Notes under the pieces: model-generated
Told to the model about the DNA's origin: nothing
Seen by the model: only the letters and a program-made list of their open reading frames with translations
Databases searched by the model: none
Shown here: positions 16,976 through 25,945 of the stretch, piece after piece
How positions within the stretch are numbered: the first letter of the stretch is position 1
Layout of the letters: each line of letters begins with the position of its first letter
From: an uncultured Opitutia bacterium
GTDB taxonomy: Bacteria > Verrucomicrobiota > Verrucomicrobiia > Opitutales > Opitutaceae
NCBI GenBank assembly: GCA_903859715.1
Contig: CAIONS010000051.1
Coordinates: forward strand, 16,512-80,511
Direction: 5' to 3'
DNA length: 64,000 nucleotides
Program-made: the position numbers and the translations under genes

Positions 16976-17095
16976 GTAGATCGCAGTTCGCAGTTCGGGA
17001 AGGCAGATCGTCGTGCCGGGTGCAGAAAGGTTGGGGTCAGCGCGGGCTTCGAGCGAAGCGGACGACGAACTCCGAACTGCGATCTGCGAATTCCG
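16976..17095. repeat. inverted word-repeat spacer, CGCAGTT type
   Basis: Left arm GATCGCAGTTCGCAGTTCGG (16980-16999) holds a tandem CGCAGTT. Right arm CCGAACTGCGATCTGCGAA (about 17072-17090) is its approximate reverse complement. The spacer sits between the hprK stop and the rph start. Confidence 0.6.
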
Positions 17096-17100
17096 TTCGC

Positions 17101-18105
17101 CTACGGCGAGAGCGGCCCTTCCTCGCGATCCAGGGGCGTGACGGGCGGGAGCTTGGCGCCCGCCTGCTGGGACATGAACGAGATGAGCCGGTCGTTGAAA
17201 TCCTTCGCCGGATCGTGGCCCATTTTCTTCAGCGCCTGGGTGAGGGCGGCGACCTCGACGAGGCGGGCCATGTCGCGGCCGGGGCGGACATAGAGCTCGA
17301 TGTGCGGCACGCGGAGGCCGAGGACCTCGTAGAACTGCTCCTCGAGCCCGGTGCGCTCCTCGACGACCTCGGGGGTCCATTCCTGGAGCGAGATGACCAT
17401 GTCGATGCGTTTTTCGAGCCGGATGGATTTAACGCCAAACATCTCGGCGATGTTGATGATGCCGATGCCGCGGCACTCCATCCAGCCGCGGTTGAGCGGG
17501 CGGGACGTGGCCATGAGCTCGCGCTCATCGAGGAGCTTGATGACGGTGAGGTCGTCGGCGACGAGGGAGTGGCCGCGCTCGATCAGGGCGAGGGCGCATT
17601 CGCTTTTGCCGACGCCGCTGCTGCCGCGGAGCATCACGCCGACGCCCTTGATATCGAGGGTGGTGGCGTGCTCGGTGGTGCTGGGGGCGAACTCGTTGTC
17701 GATGCAAAGTGTGGCGAGGTTCACGAAATTCATCGTGATCATCGGCGTGCGGAGGATGGGCAGGTTCATCTCCGTGGCGACCGCCATCATCGGGTGCGTG
17801 GCATGGTAGTTGCGGGTAAGGATGAGGCAGGGGATCTGTCGCTTCACCATGGCCTGCAGGATCTCGATCTGCTTCTCCTGCGGGAGGGTCTTGAGATAGG
17901 TCATCTCCGCGGCACCGAGGACCTGGATGCGCTTGTTCGCGAAATATTTGAAGAACCCGGTGAGCGCGAGCGACGGCCGGTTGATCGTGCCTTCCCGGAT
18001 GAGCCGGTGCAGGCCGGCCTCGCCAGTGATGACCTCCAGCTTCAGCTTCTCGCGGTAGGTCTCGAAGAAGTGCGCGACGGTGATGCCGTGGATGGCTTTT
18101 TGCAT
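17101..18105 (-). CDS. hprK: HPr kinase/phosphorylase
   Basis: 334 residues. GSSGVGKS (161-168) is the Walker A motif, followed by the catalytic SLVADDLTVI. MECRGIGIINIAEMFG (about 222-237) is the HprK-specific signature. The enzyme phosphorylates and dephosphorylates Ser46 of HPr/Crh-like proteins, linking carbon state to regulation. Many didermic bacteria keep hprK without sugar PTS permeases, where it is thought to act on signalling; no PTS gene is in this window. It is downstream of lptB with a word-repeat spacer between, and may belong to the same operon. Confidence 0.95.
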   Translation of the reverse strand: MQKAIHGITVAHFFETYREKLKLEVITGEAGLHRLIREGTINRPSLALTGFFKYFANKRIQVLGAAEMTYLKTLPQEKQIEILQAMVKRQIPCLILTRNYHATHPMMAVATEMNLPILRTPMITMNFVNLATLCIDNEFAPSTTEHATTLDIKGVGVMLRGSSGVGKSECALALIERGHSLVADDLTVIKLLDERELMATSRPLNRGWMECRGIGIINIAEMFGVKSIRLEKRIDMVISLQEWTPEVVEERTGLEEQFYEVLGLRVPHIELYVRPGRDMARLVEVAALTQALKKMGHDPAKDFNDRLISFMSQQAGAKLPPVTPLDREEGPLSP

Positions 18106-18109
18106 GGGG

Positions 18110-18216
18110 AGGGAAGCTGTAAGCTTTAAGCGGTAGGCTGTAAGCTGAAGCAGCAGAGTGGAAGCTGAAGGGGCGGGTTTGAAGCCTAAAGCTTGGCGCC
18201 TACTGCCTACTGCTTC

Positions 18217-18219
<3 letters not shown>
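18110..18219. repeat. inverted word-repeat spacer, AAGCTGTAAGCTTTAAGC type
   Basis: Left arm (about 18112-18150): AAGCTGTAAGCTTTAAGCGG, then GTAGGCTGTAAGCTGAAGC. Right arm (about 18180-18219): GAAGCCTAAAGCTTGGCG, then CTACTGCCTACTGCTTC. The right arm is the approximate reverse complement of the left. Located between lptB and hprK. Confidence 0.65.
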
Positions 18220-18947
<728 letters not shown>

Positions 18948-18951
<4 letters not shown>

Positions 18952-19502
18952 TTGGCGGGGACGGGTTTCGCGACGCCGTCGCCGGGCGAGGTGGACTTCG
19001 ACGAGTCAAAGCCCAAGTCGCGGATCGCAGGGCCGGTGAAGTTGGATTTTTCCACGATGACGCGGCGTTCGCCCCGGAGCATCGTGATTTTCTCGCCGGC
19101 GCTGGTCCAGCCGGTGCCATGGTCGATAAGGACGGGATTGATCGTGAGGATGACCTTGTCGTCATGCGGCAACACCTCGGCGCGGCCGCAGGTGGCTTCG
19201 CGGTCGCCCTGCACGATGACGACATGGCCGGTGGCGATCATGTACTTGAACTTGTCGAGCGTAGGCACGGTGGCGGTCTTGTCGCCGACGCCGAGGGCGG
19301 AGAACTCGAGTCGGTCGCAGAGGATCCGGAGATTAGTGCCGGTCAGGGTGACAGAGCCGGTGCAGACGCCGTGGGTCTCGTTGCCCACGCTCCACATGTC
19401 AGCGTTGTCGCAATCCAGCGTGGTCTTCTGCGGTGGCTGTTCGGCGCGGACCGGCAGGGAGAATCCGAGCATGCAGCAGAGAAGGGCGAGAAAGTGTTTC
19501 AT
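18948..19502 (-). CDS. lptA: LptA/OstA-like periplasmic LPS transport protein
   Basis: 184 residues with an N-terminal signal peptide (MKHFLALLCCMLGFSLPVRAE). The body is beta-rich with repeats such as ADMWSVGNETHGVCTGSVTLTG, the OstA/LptA beta-jellyroll pattern. Assigned by this pattern and by position between lptC and lptB; sequence conservation in LptA is low. Overlaps lptB at its 3' end and lptC at its 5' end by ATGA-type overlaps, indicating translational coupling. Confidence 0.82.
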
Positions 19503-19951
19503 TTGATGAGATTCCTTAATTCAGCGTTGAAAACTATCCGCACGCGGCCGTGCAGCGAAACCTTTTTATGGGCGTGATCGTAGGTCCACTGCGTGCCGGT
19601 GGCCTCGAGGTCGTCGCGGATAAGGCGCATGCCCTGATCGCCATGGGCTAGGTTTTGATTGGGAAGCACGGTGGCGGCGGTGCTGAGGATGACGGTTTCG
19701 ACGCGGTTGGTGGCGTCGCCGGAGAAGGCCGTGAGATTCAGGTTTACGACATTGATCTCGCCGCCGGCCGGAAAGCTGGCCCGGGAACCGCGCAGTGTCA
19801 TCGAGTGGAAATTCTCCTTGGTGAAAAGTGATGACATCCAGTTGATGGCCGGCGCCATCGTCGTGGCGCCGATGGCGGCACCGGCGAGGCTGCAATAAGC
19901 GAGCAGGCAGAGCGGACGGAGAAGGCGTTTCACCGGATCAACGCTAGACAC
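19499..19951 (-). CDS. lptC: LptC-like protein
   Basis: 150 residues with one N-terminal hydrophobic segment (LLRPLCLLAYCSLAGAAIGA) and a beta-rich rest including GDQGMRLIRDDLEATGTQWTYD, the OstA-type domain. In the LPS bridge LptC links the inner-membrane LptBFG to LptA. The start may be GTG 19951, overlapping the kdsC end, or GTG 19933. Assigned from hydropathy and gene order; conservation is weak, so a second LptA-like role cannot be excluded. Confidence 0.75.
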   Translation of the reverse strand: MSSVDPVKRLLRPLCLLAYCSLAGAAIGATTMAPAINWMSSLFTKENFHSMTLRGSRASFPAGGEINVVNLNLTAFSGDATNRVETVILSTAATVLPNQNLAHGDQGMRLIRDDLEATGTQWTYDHAHKKVSLHGRVRIVFNAELRNLIK

Positions 19952-20459
19952 GCGAGGTGAGGAGGTGTTCGCAGATCTCCCGCACGGCGCCCCGGCCGGC
20001 GGGCCGGCGGGTGACGTAACGGGCGGCGCGGAGGGCGGCGGGCATGGCCCCGGGGACGCTCACGCCGACGCCGGCCCAGGCCATCGCGGCGGCGTCAATG
20101 TCGTCATCGCCCATGTAAGCGCACTCGGCGGCAGTAAACTTGAGCCGGGCCGCGAGTTCCTGCAACGCGGTGAGTTTGTCGGTGCGGCCTTGGATCACAT
20201 GCGGGATCTTCAGCTCGGTGGCGCGGACGGTAGTGGCCGAGGAAGGCCGACCGCTGATCCAGGCGACGGTGATGCCGGCGAGTTCGAGGCGCTTCAGACC
20301 CATCCCGTCGAGAATGGAGAACACCTTGGTTTCGGAGCCATCGGAGCAGATCCGCACGGTGCCATCGGTGAGGACGCCATCAACATCCATCGCGAAAAGC
20401 CGGATGCGCGACCAGGTGGCGCGGGTGATTTTGGCTGGGGACTTTTTAGAGTGAGGCAT
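19944..20459 (-). CDS. kdsC: 3-deoxy-D-manno-octulosonate 8-phosphate phosphatase (HAD family)
   Basis: Dephosphorylates KDO-8-phosphate on the way to LPS inner core. 171 residues from ATG 20459. FAMDVDGVLTDG is the HAD nucleophile motif with the C0-type KdsC features, SGRPSSATTVRATELKI contains the second motif, and YMGDDDIDAAAMAWAG the metal-binding motif. There is no cap domain, as expected for KdsC tetramers. First gene of the lpt unit, the usual kdsC-lptC-lptA-lptB order. Confidence 0.94.
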   Translation of the reverse strand: MPHSKKSPAKITRATWSRIRLFAMDVDGVLTDGTVRICSDGSETKVFSILDGMGLKRLELAGITVAWISGRPSSATTVRATELKIPHVIQGRTDKLTALQELAARLKFTAAECAYMGDDDIDAAAMAWAGVGVSVPGAMPAALRAARYVTRRPAGRGAVREICEHLLTSRV

Positions 20460-20793
20460 GGGCGCGGGCACCGGACTTTCCCTGTCATTCTGCGCTTCGC
20501 ATGGAATGACAATGCTTATCCAGATTCGGAAGATTGAAAGTGAGGATTCGAGCCACAGGGGGACATCAAATCAATCACTGGTTACAGAGGCTGCTCGCGG
20601 TGAAGGACGAACGCTGGTCATTCTACACCGGCGACGATAGCATGGGCATTTCCGATAGTATTCACTCAAACGTGTCCTGAGCGAGCGCCGGAGTTCGCTA
20701 CACTGCGAGAAAGACAGCTGGCGGTTGGTCGGCTTTGTTTTCAATCATTCCAACGTCCCGTTCATCAACCACACCCATCAGGAGACATTCGTT
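20460..20793. other. 334-bp spacer with one TGTCATTC hairpin
   Basis: This spacer separates divergent kdsC and the VOC gene. It contains TGTCATTC at 20483-20490 and GAATGACA at 20504-20511, an exact inverted repeat with a 13-base loop. The vocabulary (TGTCATTCTG..CTTCG) recurs at 24229-24346. The rest shows no convincing gene, and the promoters for both genes must lie here. Confidence 0.5.
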
Positions 20794-21156
20794 ATGCCCA
20801 ATCCATTCGTTCACGCCGAACTGGCGACCACCCACGTACCCAAGGCGAAGGCCTTTTATTCGAAACTCTTTAAATGGAAGCTGAAGGACTTGCCGATGCC
20901 CACCGGCACGTACACGATGATCGACGTCGGTGAAGGCACGGGCGGCGGCATGATGAAGCAGATGATCCCCCGGGCCGGCTCCGCATGGATGCCCTACATG
21001 CTGGTGAAGGACATCGACGCCTCAACGAAGAAGGCCAAGAAGCTCGGCGCGAAAATCTGCAAAGGCGTGACCGAGGTCGAAGGCATGGGCTGGCTCAGCA
21101 TCATCGTCGATCCCACGGGCGCGATGTTCGGCCTGTGGGAACCGAAGGAGGAGTGA
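20794..21156 (+). CDS. VOC family protein
   Basis: 120 residues from ATG 20794, preceded by AGGAG at 20780-20784. FVHAELATTHVPKAKAFYSKLFKWK and IIVDPTGAMFGLWEPKE are the two halves of a VOC domain of the type found in small cytosolic glyoxalase-like proteins; the closing GLWEPK is typical of that branch. Stand-alone and followed by a short hairpin (21232-21249). Confidence 0.85.
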   Translation: MPNPFVHAELATTHVPKAKAFYSKLFKWKLKDLPMPTGTYTMIDVGEGTGGGMMKQMIPRAGSAWMPYMLVKDIDASTKKAKKLGAKICKGVTEVEGMGWLSIIVDPTGAMFGLWEPKEE

Positions 21157-21231
21157 GCCGCGACGGGAGGAGACCAAGAAGACGCCTTGGATCCCTGCGG
21201 GAGGAGCATTTGGGGCCGCTCGCCGGCGAAA

Positions 21232-21249
21232 TCTTGACGAGAGTCAAGA
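21232..21249. terminator. hairpin TCTTGAC-GAGA-GTCAAGA
   Basis: Perfect 7-bp stem with a GAGA tetraloop between convergent genes (21156 and 21323). There is no T-run, so it may be an mRNA 3' stabiliser rather than an efficient intrinsic terminator. Confidence 0.45.
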
Positions 21250-21322
21250 CATGCCCCTTTTCGCGGTTCCAAAAGCATTGACCTTATCCACTATTATCGT
21301 CGCTCAATGATAGCGCCTCTCT

Positions 21323-23353
21323 TCACTCCATCCAAGCTGTGATCTGTTCGATCAACTTGTCCTTCGTGGGGCGGTAGGCCTCCTCGAGTTCCGGGGCGAA
21401 AGGGACAGGCAGGTCGAGCGCGCCGATGCGGAGCGGGGCGGCCTTGAGCGAAGCGAAGTGTTCCTCGGTGAGGCGGGCGACGAGTTCGGCGCCGAAGCCG
21501 TGCGTGCGACGGCCCTCGTGCACGACCACGAGGCGACCGGTGCGGGTCAGCGAGGCCTTGATGGCGTCGAGGCGGAGCGGAGAGAGGCCACGGAGATCGA
21601 AGAGATCGAAGCTGTGCTCGTATTCGGCGGTGAAATAATCGCAGACCTCGGTCGCGGTGTGGACGATCTCGCCGTAAGTGACGAACGTGGCGTAGTCGCC
21701 TTTGCGCAGCTGTTTCGGTTTCCAGACGTCACGGTAGGCCGGGTTCCAGACGACGAGCTGTTTCTTGCAGCGGTAGAGCGCCTTGTTTTCGAACAGAATC
21801 ACCGGGTTGCCGTCCTCGTAGGCGGCGAGCAGCGCATCGAACGCATCCTGCGGCGTGCTGGGATAGAGCGCCTTGATCCCGGGCATGGAGAGGAACATCG
21901 ACTCGAGTTCCTGGGAGTGAAAGGAGCCGAGTTGCACGGTGCCGCACGGAAAACGAAACACCATCGGACAGGCGGCGCCGGAGCGGAAGTGGTAGGTGGC
22001 GGCGTTCTGCGTGATCTGGGTGACGGCCTCGGTGGCGAAGTCGGCGAACTGGAATTCCTCGATGGGTCGGTGGCCGTTGACAGCGAGGCCGATGGCGTAG
22101 CCGGTGCAGGCGCTCTCGGCGAGCGGGGTGTTGAACACGCGCGGGCGGCCGAACTCGGCCAGCAGGTTCTCGGTGACCTTGAAGGCGCCGCCGTAGACCC
22201 CGATGTCCTGGCCGAGGATGATGGACTCGGGGCGCTCGGTGAGAATTTTGTGCAGCGCGGCGTTGAGGGCCTGGGCGAGATTGAGCGAGAGAGGCGCGGC
22301 GGGCTCGGCTTTCCAGGGAAAGGCGGGTGCGTCCGGCGCGAAGAGGTCGGCCTCCATGCCGGCGGGATCGGGCTTGGGGATGCTGAGGCAGGCCGTGACG
22401 CAGGCCTCGATGTAGGCGTGGAGTTCGGCATCGATGGCATCGAGGCGGGCGGTGTGGCCGGCGGCGACGAGCCGGGCGCGGAATTTGGGCAACGGGTCCC
22501 GGGCAAAGTAGGATTCGCTTTCGCCCGGCTTCATGTAGTCGCAGGTGTCGTAGGCGGCATGGCCGCGGAGACGGAGGGTGTGTGCCTCGATGAGCACGGG
22601 GCGCGAGGTGGCGCGGACCTTGGTGATGGCGGCGGCGAACGCGCGGGTGCAGGCCTCGACGTCGGTGGCGTCGACCGCGAAACCCTCCATGCCGTAGCCG
22701 GCGGCGCGGCGCCAGAGCTCGGTGCCCTCGGCGAACTGTTCGCTCATCGGCGTCGAGTAGGCGTACTGGTTGTTCTCGATGACGAAGACGACCGGGAGCG
22801 AAAGGAGGGAGGCCAGGTTGAGCGATTCGTGGATGTCGCCGGTGCTGGACGAGCCGTCGCCGAAGAACGTGAAACCGACGGCGGGCCGGCCGAGCCGGCG
22901 TTGGGAATCGGTGGCGCCGGCGACATTCGAGAGCATGGCCCCGAGATGCGAAATCATCGGGAGCGAGCGGGTTTTCGGGTCGCCGTGGTGAATGTTGCCC
23001 TCGCGGGCCTTGGTGGGGCTGGCGGCGTTGGCGAAATACTGGTTCAGGTGATGGCAGAGATGATCGCTCCACACGAGGTGGCCGCCGAAGTCGCGGTGGG
23101 AAAACGAGATGACGTCGACGGACTTGTCCGCGAGAAGGGCGAGCGGGACGATGAGGCCCTCGTTGCCCTGGCCGCCGGTGACGGTGCCCTTGATCAGGCC
23201 CTGGCGGTAGAGATCGAGGATCCGGTTATCGGCGGTGCGGGCGAGCTGCATCCAGGCGTAGGTGCGCAGCCAGGCATCCGTGGGCGAGTTCTCGAGCTCC
23301 GCGGCACGCAAGTCGCGTGACGCCAGAATGGCGGGAGGTTTGGGGAGGGCCAT
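21323..23353 (-). CDS. fused E1 alpha-beta 2-oxo acid dehydrogenase (branched-chain type)
   Basis: 676 residues from ATG 23353 (MALPKPPAI). The N-terminal half is E1 alpha: GDGSSSTGDIHESLNLAS and the following NNQYAYSTP make the thiamine diphosphate motif GDG-x-N. The C-terminal half is E1 beta: GQDIGVYGGAFKVTENL, then FNTPLAESACTGYAIGLA, as in transketolase-type beta subunits. Such fusions of the alpha2beta2 enzyme decarboxylate branched-chain 2-oxo acids or acetoin. The partner E2 and E3 are not adjacent; sucB and lpdA lie 13 kb away, and lpdA may be shared. Substrate is not determined by sequence alone. Confidence 0.85.
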   Translation of the reverse strand: MALPKPPAILASRDLRAAELENSPTDAWLRTYAWMQLARTADNRILDLYRQGLIKGTVTGGQGNEGLIVPLALLADKSVDVISFSHRDFGGHLVWSDHLCHHLNQYFANAASPTKAREGNIHHGDPKTRSLPMISHLGAMLSNVAGATDSQRRLGRPAVGFTFFGDGSSSTGDIHESLNLASLLSLPVVFVIENNQYAYSTPMSEQFAEGTELWRRAAGYGMEGFAVDATDVEACTRAFAAAITKVRATSRPVLIEAHTLRLRGHAAYDTCDYMKPGESESYFARDPLPKFRARLVAAGHTARLDAIDAELHAYIEACVTACLSIPKPDPAGMEADLFAPDAPAFPWKAEPAAPLSLNLAQALNAALHKILTERPESIILGQDIGVYGGAFKVTENLLAEFGRPRVFNTPLAESACTGYAIGLAVNGHRPIEEFQFADFATEAVTQITQNAATYHFRSGAACPMVFRFPCGTVQLGSFHSQELESMFLSMPGIKALYPSTPQDAFDALLAAYEDGNPVILFENKALYRCKKQLVVWNPAYRDVWKPKQLRKGDYATFVTYGEIVHTATEVCDYFTAEYEHSFDLFDLRGLSPLRLDAIKASLTRTGRLVVVHEGRRTHGFGAELVARLTEEHFASLKAAPLRIGALDLPVPFAPELEEAYRPTKDKLIEQITAWME

Positions 23354-23442
23354 GTCCAAAAACCAACGTTGGGCACGCCACGTGCCGCGGGCAAGCCTGC
23401 GTCACTAACTAGAAGCGAATGTCTCCTTGATGGCGCGGTGCA

Positions 23443-24126
23443 CTACACGGTCAGCGATTCGCCCGGCTGCATGACTTTGACGGCGTGACCGGCGCGAGTT
23501 GCTTCGGCGGCGAAGGCGTTGGGATCGGTGCGGATTTTCGCCGTGGTGTTGTAGTGCATCGGCACGGTGAGTTTCGGCTGAAGAAGGGCGATTGCTTCCA
23601 GGGCATCGGCGGGCCCCATAGTGTAGCGGTCGCCGATGGGCAGGAGCGCAACATCGAGTCCGTGCCGGCCGATCAATCGCATGTCGCTGAAGAGCGCGGT
23701 GTCGCCGGCGTGATACAGCGAACGGCCGCCGGCGCGAAGGAGATAGCCGCTGGCCACGCCCATGGGCTGGTTCAGGCCGCCGGGCAGTTCGAAGGAAGAG
23801 CTGTGGATGGCTGGGGTCATGTCGAGGCGGCCCCACGGGAGCGCGATGCCGCCACCGGGCATGAGGTCGATCGTGGTTGCACCTTGGGCCGCGAAGTATT
23901 CGGCGAGTTCGTAGGGAGCGACGAGCGTAGCCTGATGAAGCCGGGAGAGTTCGAGGGCGTCGCAGGTGTGATCCTCGTGCGCGTGCGTGCAGAGCACGAA
24001 GTCGCAGGGCACGGACGCAGGATCGACCACGTCGTGGGGATTCTCGCTCAAGTAGGGATCGAGCACGAGCCGGACGCCCGCCACCTCCACGAGAAAACAC
24101 GAATGGCCGAAATAGGTGATTTTCAT
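23443..24126 (-). CDS. metal-dependent hydrolase, UPF0173 (metallo-beta-lactamase fold)
   Basis: 227 residues from ATG 24126 (MKITYFGHSCFLVEVAG), the length of the family. THAHEDHT carries the H-x-H-x-D-H zinc site, and YHAGDTALFSD and PMHYNTTAKIRTDPNAF provide the remaining ligands. The biological substrate of UPF0173 proteins is not established. It is not linked to a pathway by its neighbours. A longer reading from 24180 lacks the family start. Confidence 0.9.
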   Translation of the reverse strand: MKITYFGHSCFLVEVAGVRLVLDPYLSENPHDVVDPASVPCDFVLCTHAHEDHTCDALELSRLHQATLVAPYELAEYFAAQGATTIDLMPGGGIALPWGRLDMTPAIHSSSFELPGGLNQPMGVASGYLLRAGGRSLYHAGDTALFSDMRLIGRHGLDVALLPIGDRYTMGPADALEAIALLQPKLTVPMHYNTTAKIRTDPNAFAAEATRAGHAVKVMQPGESLTV

Positions 24127-24436
24127 GCAGCGGTCAGGGTAGGGAAAGCGGACAACGGCGCAAAGTGGCGGCGCGACCATTAAAAATCCGGAGATTAGGG
24201 TGAGCCTGCAAACCAGCGACTCTGGAGTTTGTCATTCTGAGCGTAGCGAAGAATCCAGTGAGATTTCGCCGCGGATTTCGATTACGTCCAACTGGATGTC
24301 AAACCAGCCCCAAGCGGCTAGACTTCACTTCGTTCAGAATGACAATCGGGTTTGAAGACACACCCTTAATAAAGGGTGGCCCGGTTTTACCGGAAATTGA
24401 CCACCCCGGGCTGGAGTTGCCCGAGAGGGGTACGCT
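24127..24436. other. 310-bp spacer with a GTCATTCTGAGCG inverted repeat
   Basis: The spacer between divergent genes holds TTGTCATTCTGAGCGTAGCG at 24229-24248 and the inverted ACTTCGTTCAGAATGACAA at about 24327-24345. Reverse-complemented, the right copy begins TTGTCATTCTGAACGAAG. The interior is otherwise unremarkable. GAGAGGGG just before ATG 24437 is the Shine-Dalgarno of the next gene. Confidence 0.55.
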
Positions 24437-25882
24437 ATGGCTTTAAACCCGTCGAGCCCACCCGCCGCCATGCCTGCCCAAATCCTCTTCGCGAAAAAAC
24501 GCGCCACCGAGACCCGCGCCCACTCCATCGTGGTGAGTGACACGGGATTTTATTGGCGGGAGCTGCCGGGCGAGAGGGAGCTGGCGGCTGCGCTCCGCAC
24601 CGAGCGTTTTTCCCTGATCATCGTCGATCACGCCGACCTGGCGGAGAATCCGCTGGTCTACGTCGAGTCGCTGCGCATCGGCCAGAAGGACACGCCGGTG
24701 CTGGTGGTGAGCGAGGAGTTCGCCTTGGAAAACGTGGTGCGGGCGATCCGCGTGGGAGTGAAGGATCTCTTTCATCCTCCCATCGACCTTGCGGCGATCG
24801 TCGAGCGGATTTATTCGGTGCTGAAGCCGGAACTGGGTCCGTCCCGCGGTTCCCGGCTCGACGAATGGCAGGAACTGACCGTGCAGTTTGCCGACCGGGT
24901 CACGATTCCGCCGCTGGTCGACGTCGAACGCCGGGTTGGTCAGCCGCGCCGGGCGGCAGATATTCTCCAAGCCAGCCAGTGGGAGGCGGAACTGACCGCG
25001 ACGCGCGACGCGTTGGCCCAGGCTCGGGCGCGTCAGCAGGAACTTGAGCGGGAACTCGCTGAGCACGCTGCGAACCAGCCGGCAAGGGTGGCGGCCCCGG
25101 CCGTGATGGACGGCGTGGCGGAGCAGGAACTGGCGGCGGAGCGGGAAAAGCTGGAAACGGGGCGGCAACTCGTGATGCAGCTGGGCCGGAAGTTTGAAAC
25201 GGAGTTTGCCGCCTGGAAGGACTCCGAGCGGACCGCCCGGGCGGAACTTGCCCAGCGCGAGTCGGCCCTGGCCGCGCAAAAGCGGGAACTGGCTGCCGCG
25301 CAGGAAAAGCTCGAGGTGGAGACGATTCTCCTGAACGAGACCAAGGAAAAAATGGCGCAGGAACGCGTGGCGGCGTCGGACACCCAGGCGGCGCAAAAGG
25401 ACGCCTCGGCGAAGCTGAAGCAGCTGGTCGTTGAGCAGTCGGCGCTGACCAAGGCGAAGGCGGAGCTCGCCCAGCGGGAGCAGCAGATCGCCCAGCAGGA
25501 GAAAGAGCGGGCGGCGCTCATGGCGGAACTGGCCGTGGCCGGGGAAAATTTTGAGTCCGAGCGTCTGCTGGCGAGCCAGCAGGCCGCGAAAACCGCGGAA
25601 GAACGGAAGGAACTCGAGGGCCTGCGCGGCCAATTGCTGCAGCAGACCCAGGAGTTGGCCCGGAAGGAAGCGGACCTGCAGGAGATGCAGGAGCAAGCCC
25701 ACGTGCTGGCGACGCAGGCGGCGCAGACGCAGCTGCACCTGAAAGCGGAACTTGCGGCGCTGGAGGTGGAAAAAGAAACCTTTGAACAGCAGGCCGAGAC
25801 TCTTGCGGAGCGCGTGCGGCTGTTTGAGTCGAAGCAGCGGCAGGCCCGGGAGCAGATGCAGCAACTGTTCGCGGCGGGCTGA
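24437..25882 (+). CDS. degenerate receiver domain fused to a long coiled coil
   Basis: 481 residues. ATG 24437 is supported by GAGAGGGG 7 bases upstream. Residues 12-130 follow a CheY-like receiver pattern (FSLIIVDHADL for the phospho-acceptor strand, DTPVLVVSEEFALENVVRAIRVGVKDLFHPPID for strands 4-5). However, the conserved Lys-Pro near the end is replaced by HPP, and the second acidic residue is absent. A phosphorylation-independent pseudo-receiver is therefore likely. Residues about 170-480 are a continuous Gln/Glu/Ala/Leu coiled coil, suggesting a scaffold or localisation role. I do not recognise an exact family. Confidence 0.65.
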   Translation: MALNPSSPPAAMPAQILFAKKRATETRAHSIVVSDTGFYWRELPGERELAAALRTERFSLIIVDHADLAENPLVYVESLRIGQKDTPVLVVSEEFALENVVRAIRVGVKDLFHPPIDLAAIVERIYSVLKPELGPSRGSRLDEWQELTVQFADRVTIPPLVDVERRVGQPRRAADILQASQWEAELTATRDALAQARARQQELERELAEHAANQPARVAAPAVMDGVAEQELAAEREKLETGRQLVMQLGRKFETEFAAWKDSERTARAELAQRESALAAQKRELAAAQEKLEVETILLNETKEKMAQERVAASDTQAAQKDASAKLKQLVVEQSALTKAKAELAQREQQIAQQEKERAALMAELAVAGENFESERLLASQQAAKTAEERKELEGLRGQLLQQTQELARKEADLQEMQEQAHVLATQAAQTQLHLKAELAALEVEKETFEQQAETLAERVRLFESKQRQAREQMQQLFAAG

Positions 25883-25897
25883 GCCGCTAGTTCAGGC

Positions 25898-25922
25898 CCA
25901 GCCTCGTTACCTCGGCTGCTAC
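25898..25922 (-). repeat. REP-like element, GTAG head, subfamily B
   Basis: Minus strand: GTAG, CAGCCGAGG, loop TAA, CGAGGCTGG. CAGCC pairs with GGCTG. Located just after the coiled-coil gene (stop at 25882) and 24 bases before the aldo/keto reductase stop. Confidence 0.65.
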
Positions 25923-25945
25923 GGGCCGGGCGGGCCGGAACGGCT

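Noticed and set aside
20530..20580. T-loop-like GGATTCGAGCC suggesting a tRNA
   Set aside because: No acceptor, D- or anticodon stems can be folded around it. No tRNA was found in the window.
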